DNA of 64,000 nucleotides from an uncultured Ruminococcus sp. (GCA_902800795.1 CADCFQ010000016.1:1-64000); one strand, 5' to 3'. Shown: positions 1 through 9,295, numbered from the stretch's first letter. A program made the numbers and translations. The notes: generated by a model not told the origin, from the sequence alone.

Positions 1-265
1 CGCTGATTTCCTCCTGTTCACGGAACTCACTGTCTATCTTGTTCATCAGCGACACAACTTCCTCTGCACGTCTGCGGAGCATAACGCCCGAATCGGTCAA
101 CGTGAGTCGCTTGCCTCTGATGAATAACGTTGTGTGAAGCTCGTCCTCAAGCTCCTTCATCTGACGGCTGAGTGTTGGTTGTGTCATATGAAGTACCTCG
201 GCGGCTCTTGATATGTTTTCCTCACGGACTACCGTCAGGAAATATTCCAGTAATCGCAGTTCCAT
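1..265 (-). CDS. LysR family transcriptional regulator, N-terminal part (cut by window edge)
   Basis: Reading right to left from ATG at 265, the frame stays open to the window edge and gives 88 residues. The first 60 are a typical LysR winged helix-turn-helix, beginning MELRLLEYFLTVV and containing SRAAEVLHMTQPTLSRQ, which is the recognition helix region. A good ribosome site (AAGGGGGCG) precedes the start. The effector-binding domain lies outside the window, so the ligand and targets cannot be judged. LysR proteins usually regulate a divergent neighbour; here that would be the S41 peptidase gene, but 426 bases separate them. Confidence 0.9.
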   Translation of the reverse strand, partial: MELRLLEYFLTVVREENISRAAEVLHMTQPTLSRQMKELEDELHTTLFIRGKRLTLTDSGVMLRRRAEEVVSLMNKIDSEFREQEEIS

Positions 266-546
266 TGGTTCGCCCCCTTGTAAGCGGTATATAGACTAAT
301 TATACCATACAACAAGCAAAAGGTCAATCGAATCATCCTTCAATTGCTTATTAATATTGAATCCGCATCGAAAGGCTTTTCGCTGTAAGCAATTATGACC
401 GCAGCAAGTAGAGGACTTTTTCTATATCTTGTTTATGGTGATATATAGCCATTTTTTGATTTGAATGTTAATGCGCCCTATCCACAGTACAGGCTGCACT
501 CGCTGACAAGAAGTAATTCTTGATCAGACTGAGAAAAAGATAACAG

Positions 547-584
547 AGTCCTCACAGCTTCATGCTGTGGGGACTTTTCTTTTT
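547..584 (+). terminator. Rho-independent terminator-like hairpin
   Basis: AGTCC and CACAGC pair with GCTGTG and GGACT across a TTCAT loop, with one mismatched position, and a T-rich run follows. It is oriented to stop plus-strand transcription before the S41 peptidase promoter. Confidence 0.65.
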
Positions 585-623
585 ACATAAAGTAAACAGA
601 GTTACATTCGTCCGTTTTTCTTC

Positions 624-652
624 TTTACTTTGTTAAATATCTATGCTATAAT
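624..652 (+). promoter_or_regulatory. Sigma-A promoter of the S41 peptidase gene
   Basis: A -35 box TTTACT (624-629) and a -10 box TATAAT (647-652) are separated by 17 bases, with an extended TGC before the -10. The start codon of the next gene lies 40 bases downstream. Confidence 0.7.
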
Positions 653-691
653 TATATGAAAGCTGACGAAGCTTAAAAGGAGGTCATATTT

Positions 692-2050
692 ATGCGCACA
701 ATACCGGACGAACTTAAAATATATGAGTTGTCAAGGCTCTGGAAGGAAGCTGAGTATAATTTTGTATTCTGGGACAAGCTTGATATTGACTGGGACGAGG
801 AATATAAAAAGGCACTTTCTCGTGTCCTGTCTGCAAAAGATGTTTATGATTATTACAGGGAGCTCAAACGTTTTACAGCTCTGCTCTGCGACGGGCACAC
901 AGACGTATCCTTCCCCGATGATCTTTATCAGGATTCGGATTGCTTTTCCAGATTTCCCGTGTTTCTTTTCAGATTCGGTCATGACATAGCGGTTATAGGC
1001 GTTTCCGAAGAATACAAGGACGAGATACCTTTATACAGTGTTGTGAAAAAGATTGACGGCATTAATGCGGAAGAATACATAAGGGTGAACTGTTATCCGT
1101 TTATATGGCACGCCAATGAGGATGCCAGCGGTATGACAGCAATGAATGTGCTTATGTTTGGAAGAAATGGCAGCAGTGCGGTCTTTTCCTTTGAAAAAGA
1201 CGGAAAAGAATTCAGCGTCAAGCTTACAAGAGAAGATCCCAACAGCATAAAATGGGTAAGCGCCGAGGCTCCTGCCTCATCAGACTCACAAAGACAGCTT
1301 ATAGTAAGCGGAAATACTTATAAATGTGAGATGACCGAAGATGGTTTTGCAATAATAAAGCTCACTTCGTTTGATGATAACACTATGCCGGAAAAGATCT
1401 ATGAGTATATTGATGAACTTGACAAAGCAAAGGCATATATAATAGATGTCAGAGGGAACATAGGCGGAAACAGTGATAACGCAGATGCCATAGCGTCAAT
1501 GTTTATTGACGGAGACTTTGACAGCTGCGGAGCGGAAACACAGATATATGAACCGACTTATAAGGCCTGGGGTGTGTTCAGAGATGATCTGAATAGTCTT
1601 ACACCTGCCGAGCTGGAAGAGAGATACTCGGACGAAGAAAGCATCAAGATATATAAAATGAGGCGTCACATTTTCTACAAGCGGGAGATCGAAAAGAAAG
1701 AGAATAAAGCTCCCAAAAGGCTCATCGGTCCTGTTGCTGTGCTTATGAATGAGTATACTTTCTCTGCCGGAGAGGACTTTGTAGACGTTATGAAAGCGCA
1801 TACAGATGCGGTGTTTATCGGAAACAACACATCTGGTTCATCCGGTCAGCCCTTACAGGTCAAGCTTGAAAGCGGCGGCTGGTTCCGCATTTGCACAAGG
1901 CGTTGTTTTGCACAGAACGGCGAAGATATCTACAATAAAGGCTTTGCTCCGGATATAAGAATAGTGCATAGTCTTCAGGATCAGATCGAAGGCTGTGACA
2001 AAGCTCTTGATAAGGCGATATTGATCCTGAAAGAAAAAGTTGGATCATAA
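692..2050 (+). CDS. S41 family (C-terminal processing type) peptidase, cytoplasmic form
   Basis: The 452-residue protein has the S41 tail-specific protease fold in its second half. It contains IIDVRGNIGGNSDNAD near residues 250-265 and the nucleophile loop NEYTFSAGED with the candidate catalytic Ser at residue 358, followed by the GNNTSGSSGQ strand-turn. There is no signal peptide or membrane segment, so unlike classical CtpA it should stay in the cytoplasm. No clear PDZ domain is visible in the first half. The start follows a strong AAAGGAGG site. The kinase-like gene begins 26 bases downstream, so the two are probably co-transcribed. S41 members cleave near protein C-termini; the substrate here is unknown. 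Confidence 0.82.
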   Translation: MRTIPDELKIYELSRLWKEAEYNFVFWDKLDIDWDEEYKKALSRVLSAKDVYDYYRELKRFTALLCDGHTDVSFPDDLYQDSDCFSRFPVFLFRFGHDIAVIGVSEEYKDEIPLYSVVKKIDGINAEEYIRVNCYPFIWHANEDASGMTAMNVLMFGRNGSSAVFSFEKDGKEFSVKLTREDPNSIKWVSAEAPASSDSQRQLIVSGNTYKCEMTEDGFAIIKLTSFDDNTMPEKIYEYIDELDKAKAYIIDVRGNIGGNSDNADAIASMFIDGDFDSCGAETQIYEPTYKAWGVFRDDLNSLTPAELEERYSDEESIKIYKMRRHIFYKREIEKKENKAPKRLIGPVAVLMNEYTFSAGEDFVDVMKAHTDAVFIGNNTSGSSGQPLQVKLESGGWFRICTRRCFAQNGEDIYNKGFAPDIRIVHSLQDQIEGCDKALDKAILILKEKVGS

Positions 2051-2075
2051 CGGTAATATCTATGGAGGAATAATA

Positions 2076-2609
2076 ATGAAAATAATAGCTATCGGAGCTG
2101 TAACGGCCGGCGGAAAAACAACAGTTGTAAATGCATTAAAAGCCAGACTCCCAAAAACAGCATCTCTTCACTTTGATGATTATTCATTTGAAGGAGAACC
2201 TGATGATCTTACCGAGTGGGTCTCGAAACATGAAGAATTTTATAATGTATGGGACTTATCGCCATTAAAAGCAGATGTTGAAAGGATCATTAACAGCGGA
2301 GAATATGATTATCTGCTGCTGGATTATCCGTTCGCATATCAGAATACCATGATGAAAGATTATCTGGACTGCTGTATATTTATTGATACGCCGTTAGACA
2401 TTGCAATGGCTCGCAGAGTGCTCAGAGACATGAAAGAGGCTTCTGCGGATGAAATTCGCAATGAAATGAATACATATCTGAAATACTCAAGGCCCTGTTA
2501 TATTGATATGCTTACAGATATCTTGCCTGATTCTGATTATGTGATCGACGGAGCAAAAGAAATTGAAGATATAATCGATGAGACTATGAAGATAATACAA
2601 AGCTGCTAG
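2076..2609 (+). CDS. P-loop nucleoside/uridine kinase-like protein
   Basis: This is a 177-residue protein. A Walker A loop, GAVTAGGKTT, sits at the extreme N-terminus, a DDYSF motif follows near residue 36, and DYLLLDYPF resembles the Walker B strand of uridine/adenylylsulfate kinase-like enzymes. An Arg-rich LID-like segment (ARRVLRDM) follows. The start at 2076 is preferred to a longer frame from 2040 because GGAGGAA stands just before it and the protein then starts directly at the P-loop strand. It probably phosphorylates a small molecule. The substrate cannot be read from the sequence. Confidence 0.78.
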   Translation: MKIIAIGAVTAGGKTTVVNALKARLPKTASLHFDDYSFEGEPDDLTEWVSKHEEFYNVWDLSPLKADVERIINSGEYDYLLLDYPFAYQNTMMKDYLDCCIFIDTPLDIAMARRVLRDMKEASADEIRNEMNTYLKYSRPCYIDMLTDILPDSDYVIDGAKEIEDIIDETMKIIQSC

Positions 2610-2665
2610 AACCATTCTATTGAGCGGTCTTTTATTCTGAAAATGCAGGATAGAGGTGAATATGA

Positions 2666-3775
2666 TTGCCTATCTGGAACCCATGGCATGGTTGTCATAA
2701 GATAAGTCCCGGCTGCCGGAACTGTTATGTTTATCGCCGTGACGAGTCTATCGGCAAGGATGCAAGTATAGTTTCAAAAACCGGATACTACGAGCTTCCT
2801 TTGAAGAAGAACCGTCAGGGAGAATATAAGCTCAGACCGGAAGACGGCGTTGTATACACGTGTATGACCTCTGATTTCTTCCTTGATGTGGCAGATGACT
2901 GGAGACACGGCTGCTGGGATATTATCAGGCAGCGAAGTGATCTTCATTTTCATATAATCACCAAGCGAATAGACAGGTTCGCAGAATGTATTCCCGATGA
3001 CTGGGGTGACGGCTGGGACAATGTGACGATCAGCAGCACCTGTGAGGATCAGGACAGAGCAGACTATCGCTTGCCGATACTTCTTGATCTTCCCATAAAA
3101 CACCGCCGTGTGATCTCGGAACCTATGCTCGAGGAGATAAACATTGAAAAATATCTGGCCACAGGAAGGATAGAGCAGGTTACCTGCGGCGGAGAGTCGG
3201 GGGCAAAAGCACGGCTCTGCGATTTTAATTGGGTCAAAGAGCTAAGAAGACAGTGTATAAGAGCCGGTGTGCCGTTTTATTTCAAACAGACAGGCGCTTT
3301 GTTTCTCAAAGACGGCAGAAAATATCACATAGACAGAAAGATACAGATGTCACAGGCGACTAAGTCGGGTTATAGCTATACACCCGGAGAGAACTCGGGA
3401 GCAGCTATTAGATACACTCTCCCTGACAGGAATACCTTGTTTGCAAGACTTGCCAAGTCTGATTTCAGGAGCAGATTTCATCTGTCCGGGGATGACCGTG
3501 ATTATATCAGTGAAAAGGGCTTGGCGGTCATAGCCTCTCATGCAGCCGACTTCGTTGCAAAGAAACTGGCGCCGGAAAATCCTCCGAAGGACGGCAAGCA
3601 GACGCCTATGAGAGGACATCCTGTGTTTCTTGCACAGCACGCAACAGCCTGCTGCTGTCGGGGTTGTCTTGAGAAGTGGCATAATATTCCATCCGGCAAG
3701 GTGCTGACCGCAGAGGAACAGGAGTATATTGTAAGCGTGATTATGGATTGGATAAAAAGAGAGCTTCACTATTGA
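2666..3775 (+). CDS. DUF5131 (phage Gp37/Gp68-like) fused to DUF4186
   Basis: The N-terminal 230 residues match the DUF5131 family (phage Gp37/Gp68). They contain NPWHGCHKISPGCRNCY with clustered cysteines that could bind a metal or iron-sulfur centre, then FHIITKR and CGGESG motifs. The last 100 residues match DUF4186: DGKQTPMRGHPVF, QHATACCCRGC and a C-terminal EEQEYIVSVIMDWI segment. The two families are often encoded separately, so this 369-residue protein is a fusion. The start is TTG at 2666, directly after an in-frame TGA and 5 bases after AGAGGTGAA; no ATG is available in frame. The function of both domains is unknown. Confidence 0.8.
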   Translation: MPIWNPWHGCHKISPGCRNCYVYRRDESIGKDASIVSKTGYYELPLKKNRQGEYKLRPEDGVVYTCMTSDFFLDVADDWRHGCWDIIRQRSDLHFHIITKRIDRFAECIPDDWGDGWDNVTISSTCEDQDRADYRLPILLDLPIKHRRVISEPMLEEINIEKYLATGRIEQVTCGGESGAKARLCDFNWVKELRRQCIRAGVPFYFKQTGALFLKDGRKYHIDRKIQMSQATKSGYSYTPGENSGAAIRYTLPDRNTLFARLAKSDFRSRFHLSGDDRDYISEKGLAVIASHAADFVAKKLAPENPPKDGKQTPMRGHPVFLAQHATACCCRGCLEKWHNIPSGKVLTAEEQEYIVSVIMDWIKRELHY

Positions 3776-3972
3776 TCGACCTTGTAGTAATTATGTACTG
3801 GCTTATCGCCCGTGAAAACAATATAGAGTTCAGACTTGGGCTTCGCAGTATAATAAGCCTTATCACATATTCCGGTGCCGCAATGTTCGGCGGCTTCTGC
3901 CCGATAGCGGCATTCATCGTCGTTGCTGTGGTATCCTGCTGGTGGATATTCCCCGAAAGGAAAAGAAGCTGA
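3772..3972 (+). CDS. Small hypothetical membrane protein
   Basis: A short frame of 66 residues starts with TTG overlapping the stop of the DUF5131-DUF4186 gene (TTGA); an alternative start is ATG at 3793. It has one or two hydrophobic stretches (LIDLVVIMYWLIA and AAFIVVAVVSCWWIF) and ends in a basic tail PERKRS, typical of a small inner-membrane protein. No family was recognised. Translation would depend on coupling to the upstream gene, since no separate ribosome site is evident. Confidence 0.4.
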   Translation: MIDLVVIMYWLIARENNIEFRLGLRSIISLITYSGAAMFGGFCPIAAFIVVAVVSCWWIFPERKRS

Positions 3973-3990
3973 TAAACGTAATTCTATACA

Positions 3991-4019
3991 TTGACTTTGA
4001 AGCACACCTATGGTATATT
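3991..4019 (+). promoter_or_regulatory. Promoter of the nitroreductase gene
   Basis: TTGACT (3991-3996) and TATATT (4014-4019) are 17 bases apart, with TGG forming an extended -10. The nitroreductase start lies 46 bases downstream. Confidence 0.65.
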
Positions 4020-4064
4020 ATATAATACTAAAAGCACAGCCGGAGCGAAAACGGAGGAATCATC

Positions 4065-4559
4065 ATGAACGAGATATTCACAAGAGTAAGCATAAGAAAA
4101 TTTGATGACAGGCCTGTAGAGCCTGAAAAGATAACACAGCTTCTCAAAGCTGCTATGCAGGCGCCCTCGGCAGGCAATCAGCAGCCCTGGGAGTTCTATG
4201 TGGTTACGGACAAAGATAAGATTAGAGCGCTGTCAGAGATAAGCCCCTATGCGGCTTGTGCTAAAAATGCGCCTGCAGTGATAGTGCCTTGCTATCGCAC
4301 CGAGGGCCTGCGCTGGAGTGAAACTGTCCTTATCGACCTCTCATGTGCTACCGAGAATCTTCTTCTTGAGATAGATTCCCTGGGGCTTGGAGGAGTTTGG
4401 CTGTGTGCAGCGCCGCTGGAGGACAGAATGACAAAAGCGGAAGCTGTCATTGGTAATCCCGAAGGGTTACGTGCCTTTGCTGTTGTGCCTGTGGGCTATC
4501 CTGCGGAGAGCAAAACACAACGGGACAGATTTGATGAGAGCAGGATACATTTTCTATGA
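4065..4559 (+). CDS. Nitroreductase family protein
   Basis: This 164-residue protein belongs to the FMN-dependent nitroreductase family. The N-terminal RVSIRKFDDRPVEPEKI and the APSAGNQQPWEFYVV segment are the usual flavin phosphate- and ring-contacting motifs. LGLGGVWL and the Pro-rich C-terminal VVPVGYPAE are also typical. Family members reduce nitro groups, quinones or flavin with NAD(P)H and act in the cytoplasm as dimers. The start follows ACGGAGGA. The next gene begins close behind, suggesting co-transcription. Confidence 0.9.
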   Translation: MNEIFTRVSIRKFDDRPVEPEKITQLLKAAMQAPSAGNQQPWEFYVVTDKDKIRALSEISPYAACAKNAPAVIVPCYRTEGLRWSETVLIDLSCATENLLLEIDSLGLGGVWLCAAPLEDRMTKAEAVIGNPEGLRAFAVVPVGYPAESKTQRDRFDESRIHFL

Positions 4560-4597
4560 TATTTTCAGTATGCGAAGATAGAAAACAGGAGTCAGGA

Positions 4598-5056
4598 ATG
4601 AATATAAGAAAAGCTGTGAGATCAGATCTTGAAACAGTAAAGGAAATATCGCACACAACGATAAAGAGCATATATCCATATTATTATCCGGCCGGAGCGG
4701 TTGCGTTTTTTCTGGAACATCACAGTGACAAGAATATATCCGATGACATTGAAAACGGAGACGTATTCCTATGCAGTGATATATCCGGAAGCACTGTTGG
4801 TACAGTGACAGTAAAGAAAAATGAGATAACTAGGCTTTTTGTCCTACCTGATCATCAAGGCAATGGTTTTGGAAAAAAACTGCTGGAATTCGCAGAAACG
4901 GCGATATCCAAAAGCTATGATGAGATAAAGATCGATGCCTCTCTTCCGGCTAAAGCTATCTACCTGAAAAGAGGCTATAAGGAAACAGAATACCACACTA
5001 TAATAACAGAGAATAATGATTATCTTTGCTACGATGTTATGATAAAACAGCTTTAG
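4598..5056 (+). CDS. GNAT family N-acetyltransferase
   Basis: A 152-residue GNAT protein begins MNIRKAVRSDLETVKEI. The acetyl-CoA pyrophosphate loop is LPDHQGNGFGKKLL, and the family's C-terminal YLKRGYKETEYH strand is present. A longer frame starts at 4556 and overlaps the nitroreductase stop, but the start at 4598 has a clear AGGAG site 6 bases before it and gives the normal GNAT N-terminus. The acceptor substrate is unknown. A strong bidirectional terminator follows. Confidence 0.85.
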   Translation: MNIRKAVRSDLETVKEISHTTIKSIYPYYYPAGAVAFFLEHHSDKNISDDIENGDVFLCSDISGSTVGTVTVKKNEITRLFVLPDHQGNGFGKKLLEFAETAISKSYDEIKIDASLPAKAIYLKRGYKETEYHTIITENNDYLCYDVMIKQL

Positions 5057-5095
5057 AACGTATTGGATACTGTTATTTGTGTAACTGCATATCAA

Positions 5096-5128
5096 TAAAA
5101 AAGCCGAGGTTTTATACCTCGGCTTTTT
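5096..5128. terminator. Bidirectional Rho-independent terminator
   Basis: AAAAAAGCCGAGGT pairs with ACCTCGGCTTTTT around a short loop. A-run and T-run flank the stem, so it can end both the plus-strand acetyltransferase transcript and the minus-strand MATE transcript. Confidence 0.9.
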
Positions 5129-5165
5129 AGTATGTTCTGGAGCAGGGAAGTCATCCCGGAACTAT

Positions 5166-6503
5166 TTATATAGCCTTTAGCTTCCACTTGCCCTTGAAAT
5201 AGCGATGTATGCTTACAGCGGCGGTAACCACCCAGGTTATGCTGGTAGTTATCCATATCCCCCAGAAGCCTATGGCTGCAATGTTCGTAAGTATCAGAGA
5301 GAAGCCTATCCTGCTTATTACCTCGGCAAGTCCGTTGACGATTGCATAGGCTGTGTCCCCGGCACCGTTGAGAAAGCCCCTTACTGTGTGAATCATTCCA
5401 AGAGGGATGTAAAACGCTCCGGTTATGATCAGCGATCTTCCGGCGATAGCGATGACCTTTTTGCCTGAAACAAAGAACGCGGCTATGTTTCTGCCAAAGA
5501 GCAGGAACACAACAAACATCATAACTGCAAATACAGATGACAGCATAACTCCCGAACGCAGGCCTTTTACAGCTCTGTCTTGCTTGCCTGCACCTATGTT
5601 CTGTCCTGTGAAAGATGATATCGCAGCATTCATCGACATAAACGGCTGCTGCACAAACTGCTCTATCCTCATTGAAACTGTATAGGAAGCCATAACTGTG
5701 TTTCCAAAACTGTTGGTCACCCTCTGCAAAGCGATCATTGAGATAGAAACCAGCCCGTTTTGTATGGCTATCGGAATACCCATAGCCATACACTTTTTCA
5801 TAAGTGACTTGTCAGGTCTGAATTCTTCTCCTCTTGGCCTTATGCTTTTGTTCGAGCCAAAGCAGTAGATGATACATCCGGCGGCTGACAGCCCCTGCGC
5901 CAGTATAGTTGCTGCCGCAGCACCTCCGACACCGAACTCAAAACACATAACGAACAGAAGATCAAGGCCTATATTGAGCAGAGTAGATATGCCGAGAAAG
6001 ATAAGCGGAACGGTCGTGTTCCCGAGAGCTCTCATAATAGCGCTTATCCAGTTATACGCCGCAACACAGATAGTTCCAGAACAGGCGATCCTCATATATG
6101 TCACCGAGCGTCCAAGCAGGTCGCCCGGAACATTGAGAAACTGTAAAACCGGCCTTGCTGCAAGAACAGATATAACGCTGACTGCTATTCCGAAGATCGC
6201 CGTGACTGCACCGGAACTCACTATCGAACGACGAAGCTTTTCTATCTTTCCTGCGCCGAACAGCTGTGCTGCAAGTATCCCTGAGCCTATCGACAGGCCG
6301 ATACACAGCGTGTAAAAGAAATATGTTATCGAGCCCGTTGCGCCGACAGCTGCAAGAGCGTCGTCTCCCAGAAACTTGCCGACTATCATCGTGTCAGCCG
6401 CGTTGTATGTTTGCTGTAGAAGATTTCCTGCCAGCAGCGGCAGCGCAAACCGTATAAGATGCTTAGTCTCGCTGCCTGTTGTCATATCTCTGGTCTTTAT
6501 CAT
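5166..6503 (-). CDS. MATE family efflux transporter
   Basis: This is a 445-residue integral membrane protein with the length and hydrophobic profile of a 12-helix MATE antiporter. The N-terminus carries the NorM/DinF-type FALPLLAGNLLQQTYNAADTMI block, and the second half repeats the pattern (GIPIAIQNGLVSISMIAL, VQQPFMSMNAAISSF). Such proteins export cationic drugs or metabolites with Na+ or H+. The start at 6503 is preceded by a distant AAAGGAGA; ATG at 6485 is an alternative. The GH59-like gene ends 33 bases upstream on the same strand, so read-through from it is possible. Confidence 0.93.
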   Translation of the reverse strand: MIKTRDMTTGSETKHLIRFALPLLAGNLLQQTYNAADTMIVGKFLGDDALAAVGATGSITYFFYTLCIGLSIGSGILAAQLFGAGKIEKLRRSIVSSGAVTAIFGIAVSVISVLAARPVLQFLNVPGDLLGRSVTYMRIACSGTICVAAYNWISAIMRALGNTTVPLIFLGISTLLNIGLDLLFVMCFEFGVGGAAAATILAQGLSAAGCIIYCFGSNKSIRPRGEEFRPDKSLMKKCMAMGIPIAIQNGLVSISMIALQRVTNSFGNTVMASYTVSMRIEQFVQQPFMSMNAAISSFTGQNIGAGKQDRAVKGLRSGVMLSSVFAVMMFVVFLLFGRNIAAFFVSGKKVIAIAGRSLIITGAFYIPLGMIHTVRGFLNGAGDTAYAIVNGLAEVISRIGFSLILTNIAAIGFWGIWITTSITWVVTAAVSIHRYFKGKWKLKAI

Positions 6504-6536
6504 CTTAGTTTCTTTGTCTCTCCTTTAATATAAATG

Positions 6537-9191
6537 CTATTTCTTCTTTCGCCTTTGTCTTATAACTATCGCTGCAGCCGTTCCTGCCGCTGCAATACCA
6601 ACAGCCGCCGCGGCTAGTGCTATGGAAGACAAGGCTTTTTTATCTTTGCTGTCCTGAGTTTTGCTTTCTTCTGTATTGACAGCTTCGGCATTTTTGTTTT
6701 TGCCAAACACCTCAAGTGCATCCAGCTGGATATCTCCTTGCTTGACCGTTATGACCGCTGTGTGCTCACCGTCCCCAAGTCCGTTTGCATAGCAGACTAT
6801 CCCTCTTGCGACGACTCCCGGCGCTTTCAGTTCTTTCGCTTCACCGCCGTCAATACTCATAGTTATAACAGCGGATTTTCTGTTGTTTCCGGTCAGTGCA
6901 AAGCCTGTTCCGCTGAACTTGACCGTTACAGAGCAGCCCTCGGTGCCTTTTGAAAGGGTCCTTCTGAAGTTTACAAAGCCGCTCATACAGTTGTGCACCC
7001 AGCTGCCTTCGTAGCTTAAAGGATCATCCGTTTCGTCGAAGCGTGTTATGTAGCTTTCGTCTCCTACCGGCTCAATTATAAGATCATCAAAGCAGTTCTT
7101 GTTATAAGAACTGTAAAGCGCCGCTCTTCCTGCTGAGCCGACAGCCTCTCCCTCGGGATGGGTATATTCAGCGAGCAGCTCACTGCCGAGATAGACTTTG
7201 ATATTATTAAAAAGCGCTTCTATCTTAACTCTGTTTTTCTCGGGCGTAAAGCTTTCAACTTTGCCGCTTGCAAGGCTTGTCTTGTTATAGAGCAGCTCCC
7301 AGCAGCCATTTTCCCATACCAGGAACCTGTAGCCGCTCTCGCCGTTGGCTCCTACGTTGTACCTGAGACCGATACCTGCATAGTTATCGTCAGGCGAATC
7401 CGAGCTTTCGAGCATTATATCGGCGCTTACAGAATAATTGAACCATCTGTCATCTCCGAAATTTGTTGTAGGCGAAGGTGTTCCACCCCATTCATCAGCT
7501 TTTATATCCGGGGTTATCTTCTGCATAAGCACCTTGTTTCCGTCCTTGTTCACCACCTCAAAAGCGCCGCCCTGATCGGTGGTGTAAAGGGGAGCGCCAC
7601 CTCTTTCAGCGAGAAACTCATCATCATACTCAAAATCGTCTTTATATGGCAGAGAAAGGAGAGTGCTCTCTCTTTTGTTTGTAAAGCTGCTCTCTTCACA
7701 CTCGAGCGTTGTTATGGTCACAAGCGAATAGGGCTTGACTGTCACGCTGTAGGTATATTTGCCGTATTTTTCGGCAGGGGAGACAGTATCGACCCTTTTA
7801 AAATAGTTTTCGTCATAGGCTCCGTCGTCCGGACCTCTGGTTTCCCAGACAAAGACCTTGTCTCCTGCCTTTTCAAGGTTTTCCACTGTAAACTCATAGG
7901 TTATCGGCTTGTCGGTGGTGTTGGTCACAGCCACGGAGTAGTCACCTGTCTCGGTGTCGGTCGCCGTCATATAGGTGTAGGTCGCATCCACAACAGCATG
8001 GCCGTCGCCGCCTTTGACTCCGTCCCCAAAGCACGCTTCATCGATGAATGCCCAGCCTTTTTTGAAAAACTGTGAGAAATGAAGCCCCATAAAATAACCT
8101 GTGTCAAGCAGATAGTATCCGTTCCAGGGCTCATCGGCTCTTATCAGCTGCTTCTGAGTATACTGCGCACCGCTGTAATAGGCTGCTACCGCAGGCTGAT
8201 ACTCGTATAGAGTCATACGTCCGCCGGGATACATGGTGATAAAGCGGTTCGCAACATCAAGCATACCGTTTATCTCGGTAAGACCGGACTTTGTTGCATC
8301 ATATTTATATGTCCCCTGGGCATACTCCATCGGCGGACAAGCCTCGCTGAACCACAGCTCCTTGCCGTATTTATCTGCAAGCTCCTGCGCTTCTTCTGTT
8401 GACCAGCTGGTGTAATGGCTGCCTATGACATCGACAGCATCCCTAAGCTCTTCATCTTCCAGCATCTCATCGGCGCAGTACCAGCTTGTGACCTCTTCGC
8501 CTGCAACTATTTTTATCTTTGAATAGTCATAAGCGCAGTCCTTTTCCTCCTTCAGGCTTTTCGACAGATATTTTATCCATTCATAATCAGCGGCACGCTC
8601 ATTTCTTGTTGCACTTACATAATCAAACTCGAGCCCGTATTTTTCAAAAGCTGCATCAAGCGTTTTCTTATACCATTTATATCTTGCTGCATAGATGTCC
8701 TCTGAATCGGTGACCCACCTGGGCTCGCTCCAGTAGAGCATATCAAGAGTAAGATCGGGGTTTATCGCCTTCGCATCTGCTGCGAGCATAAACCCGGCAC
8801 CACGGGTGACGTCAGGCTCCTCGTCCTCTGTCCTCATTACGTTCGGTTCGGTTCCCGAGGATGAATTGATATCGCTTCCCATTTCGATCTTCAGATGATT
8901 TATCCTGAGGCCGTTCTCGCTGAAAAGATGTTCCATTATCTCCTGATAAGCTTCGGGCGACTGCGTTTTATAATCCATAAGCAGCCTGGAGGTGTTGTTT
9001 GCAGACACCATTGCGTTGCCCTTGTAGAGCATATTCTCTTTAGTGTTTGCCTTGCTCCCGTTGATCGTTACCTTTCTCACATCGTTCACCGCCCCTTCTG
9101 CTCTTATCCTGATATCAGTGAAACCTGCCGCTGTACACAGCGTCATCAGCACAGCAGTTATCGCTGCTGTTATCCGTCTGAGTTTTTGCAT
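6537..9191 (-). CDS. GH59-like glycosidase (galactocerebrosidase family), surface anchored
   Basis: The 884-residue protein begins with a signal peptide (RRITAAITAVLMTLCTAAGF). A catalytic TIM barrel of the GH59/GH30 clan follows. The likely acid/base Glu is in SATRNER (about residue 198) and the likely nucleophile Glu in ELWFSEACP (about residue 282). Residues 510-700 look like a laminin-G/concanavalin-type sugar-binding domain and the next 110 residues like another beta-sandwich. The C-terminus has a hydrophobic helix ending in RQRRKKK, a membrane anchor that keeps the enzyme on the cell surface. GH59 enzymes release beta-linked galactose; the true polysaccharide or glycolipid substrate is not readable. 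An AraC regulator lies directly upstream on the same strand. The start is preceded by GGAGGT. Confidence 0.75.
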   Translation of the reverse strand: MQKLRRITAAITAVLMTLCTAAGFTDIRIRAEGAVNDVRKVTINGSKANTKENMLYKGNAMVSANNTSRLLMDYKTQSPEAYQEIMEHLFSENGLRINHLKIEMGSDINSSSGTEPNVMRTEDEEPDVTRGAGFMLAADAKAINPDLTLDMLYWSEPRWVTDSEDIYAARYKWYKKTLDAAFEKYGLEFDYVSATRNERAADYEWIKYLSKSLKEEKDCAYDYSKIKIVAGEEVTSWYCADEMLEDEELRDAVDVIGSHYTSWSTEEAQELADKYGKELWFSEACPPMEYAQGTYKYDATKSGLTEINGMLDVANRFITMYPGGRMTLYEYQPAVAAYYSGAQYTQKQLIRADEPWNGYYLLDTGYFMGLHFSQFFKKGWAFIDEACFGDGVKGGDGHAVVDATYTYMTATDTETGDYSVAVTNTTDKPITYEFTVENLEKAGDKVFVWETRGPDDGAYDENYFKRVDTVSPAEKYGKYTYSVTVKPYSLVTITTLECEESSFTNKRESTLLSLPYKDDFEYDDEFLAERGGAPLYTTDQGGAFEVVNKDGNKVLMQKITPDIKADEWGGTPSPTTNFGDDRWFNYSVSADIMLESSDSPDDNYAGIGLRYNVGANGESGYRFLVWENGCWELLYNKTSLASGKVESFTPEKNRVKIEALFNNIKVYLGSELLAEYTHPEGEAVGSAGRAALYSSYNKNCFDDLIIEPVGDESYITRFDETDDPLSYEGSWVHNCMSGFVNFRRTLSKGTEGCSVTVKFSGTGFALTGNNRKSAVITMSIDGGEAKELKAPGVVARGIVCYANGLGDGEHTAVITVKQGDIQLDALEVFGKNKNAEAVNTEESKTQDSKDKKALSSIALAAAAVGIAAAGTAAAIVIRQRRKKK

Positions 9192-9295
9192 AATTGACCT
9201 CCGTTGTTTTCAAACGATAGCTTCTGTATAAATACTATCATATACAACGGAGGTGTTCAATCTGATATTTATGTCAAAGTCTTACGATTTGAAAC

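Larger units (their letters stand above)
266..691. other. Intergenic region between lysR-like gene and S41 peptidase
   Basis: No convincing gene is present. The left part is AT-rich. A terminator-like hairpin lies at 547-584 and the promoter of the peptidase gene at 624-652. Because a plus-strand terminator sits here with no plus-strand gene before it, a short untranslated RNA between about 300 and 580 is possible, but no start signal was recognised for it. Confidence 0.4.

Noticed and set aside
7158-8075. A 305-codon open frame antisense to the GH59-like gene
   Set aside because: No ribosome site, no family resemblance, and it lies wholly opposite a well-supported coding sequence; the length is a by-product of codon bias.
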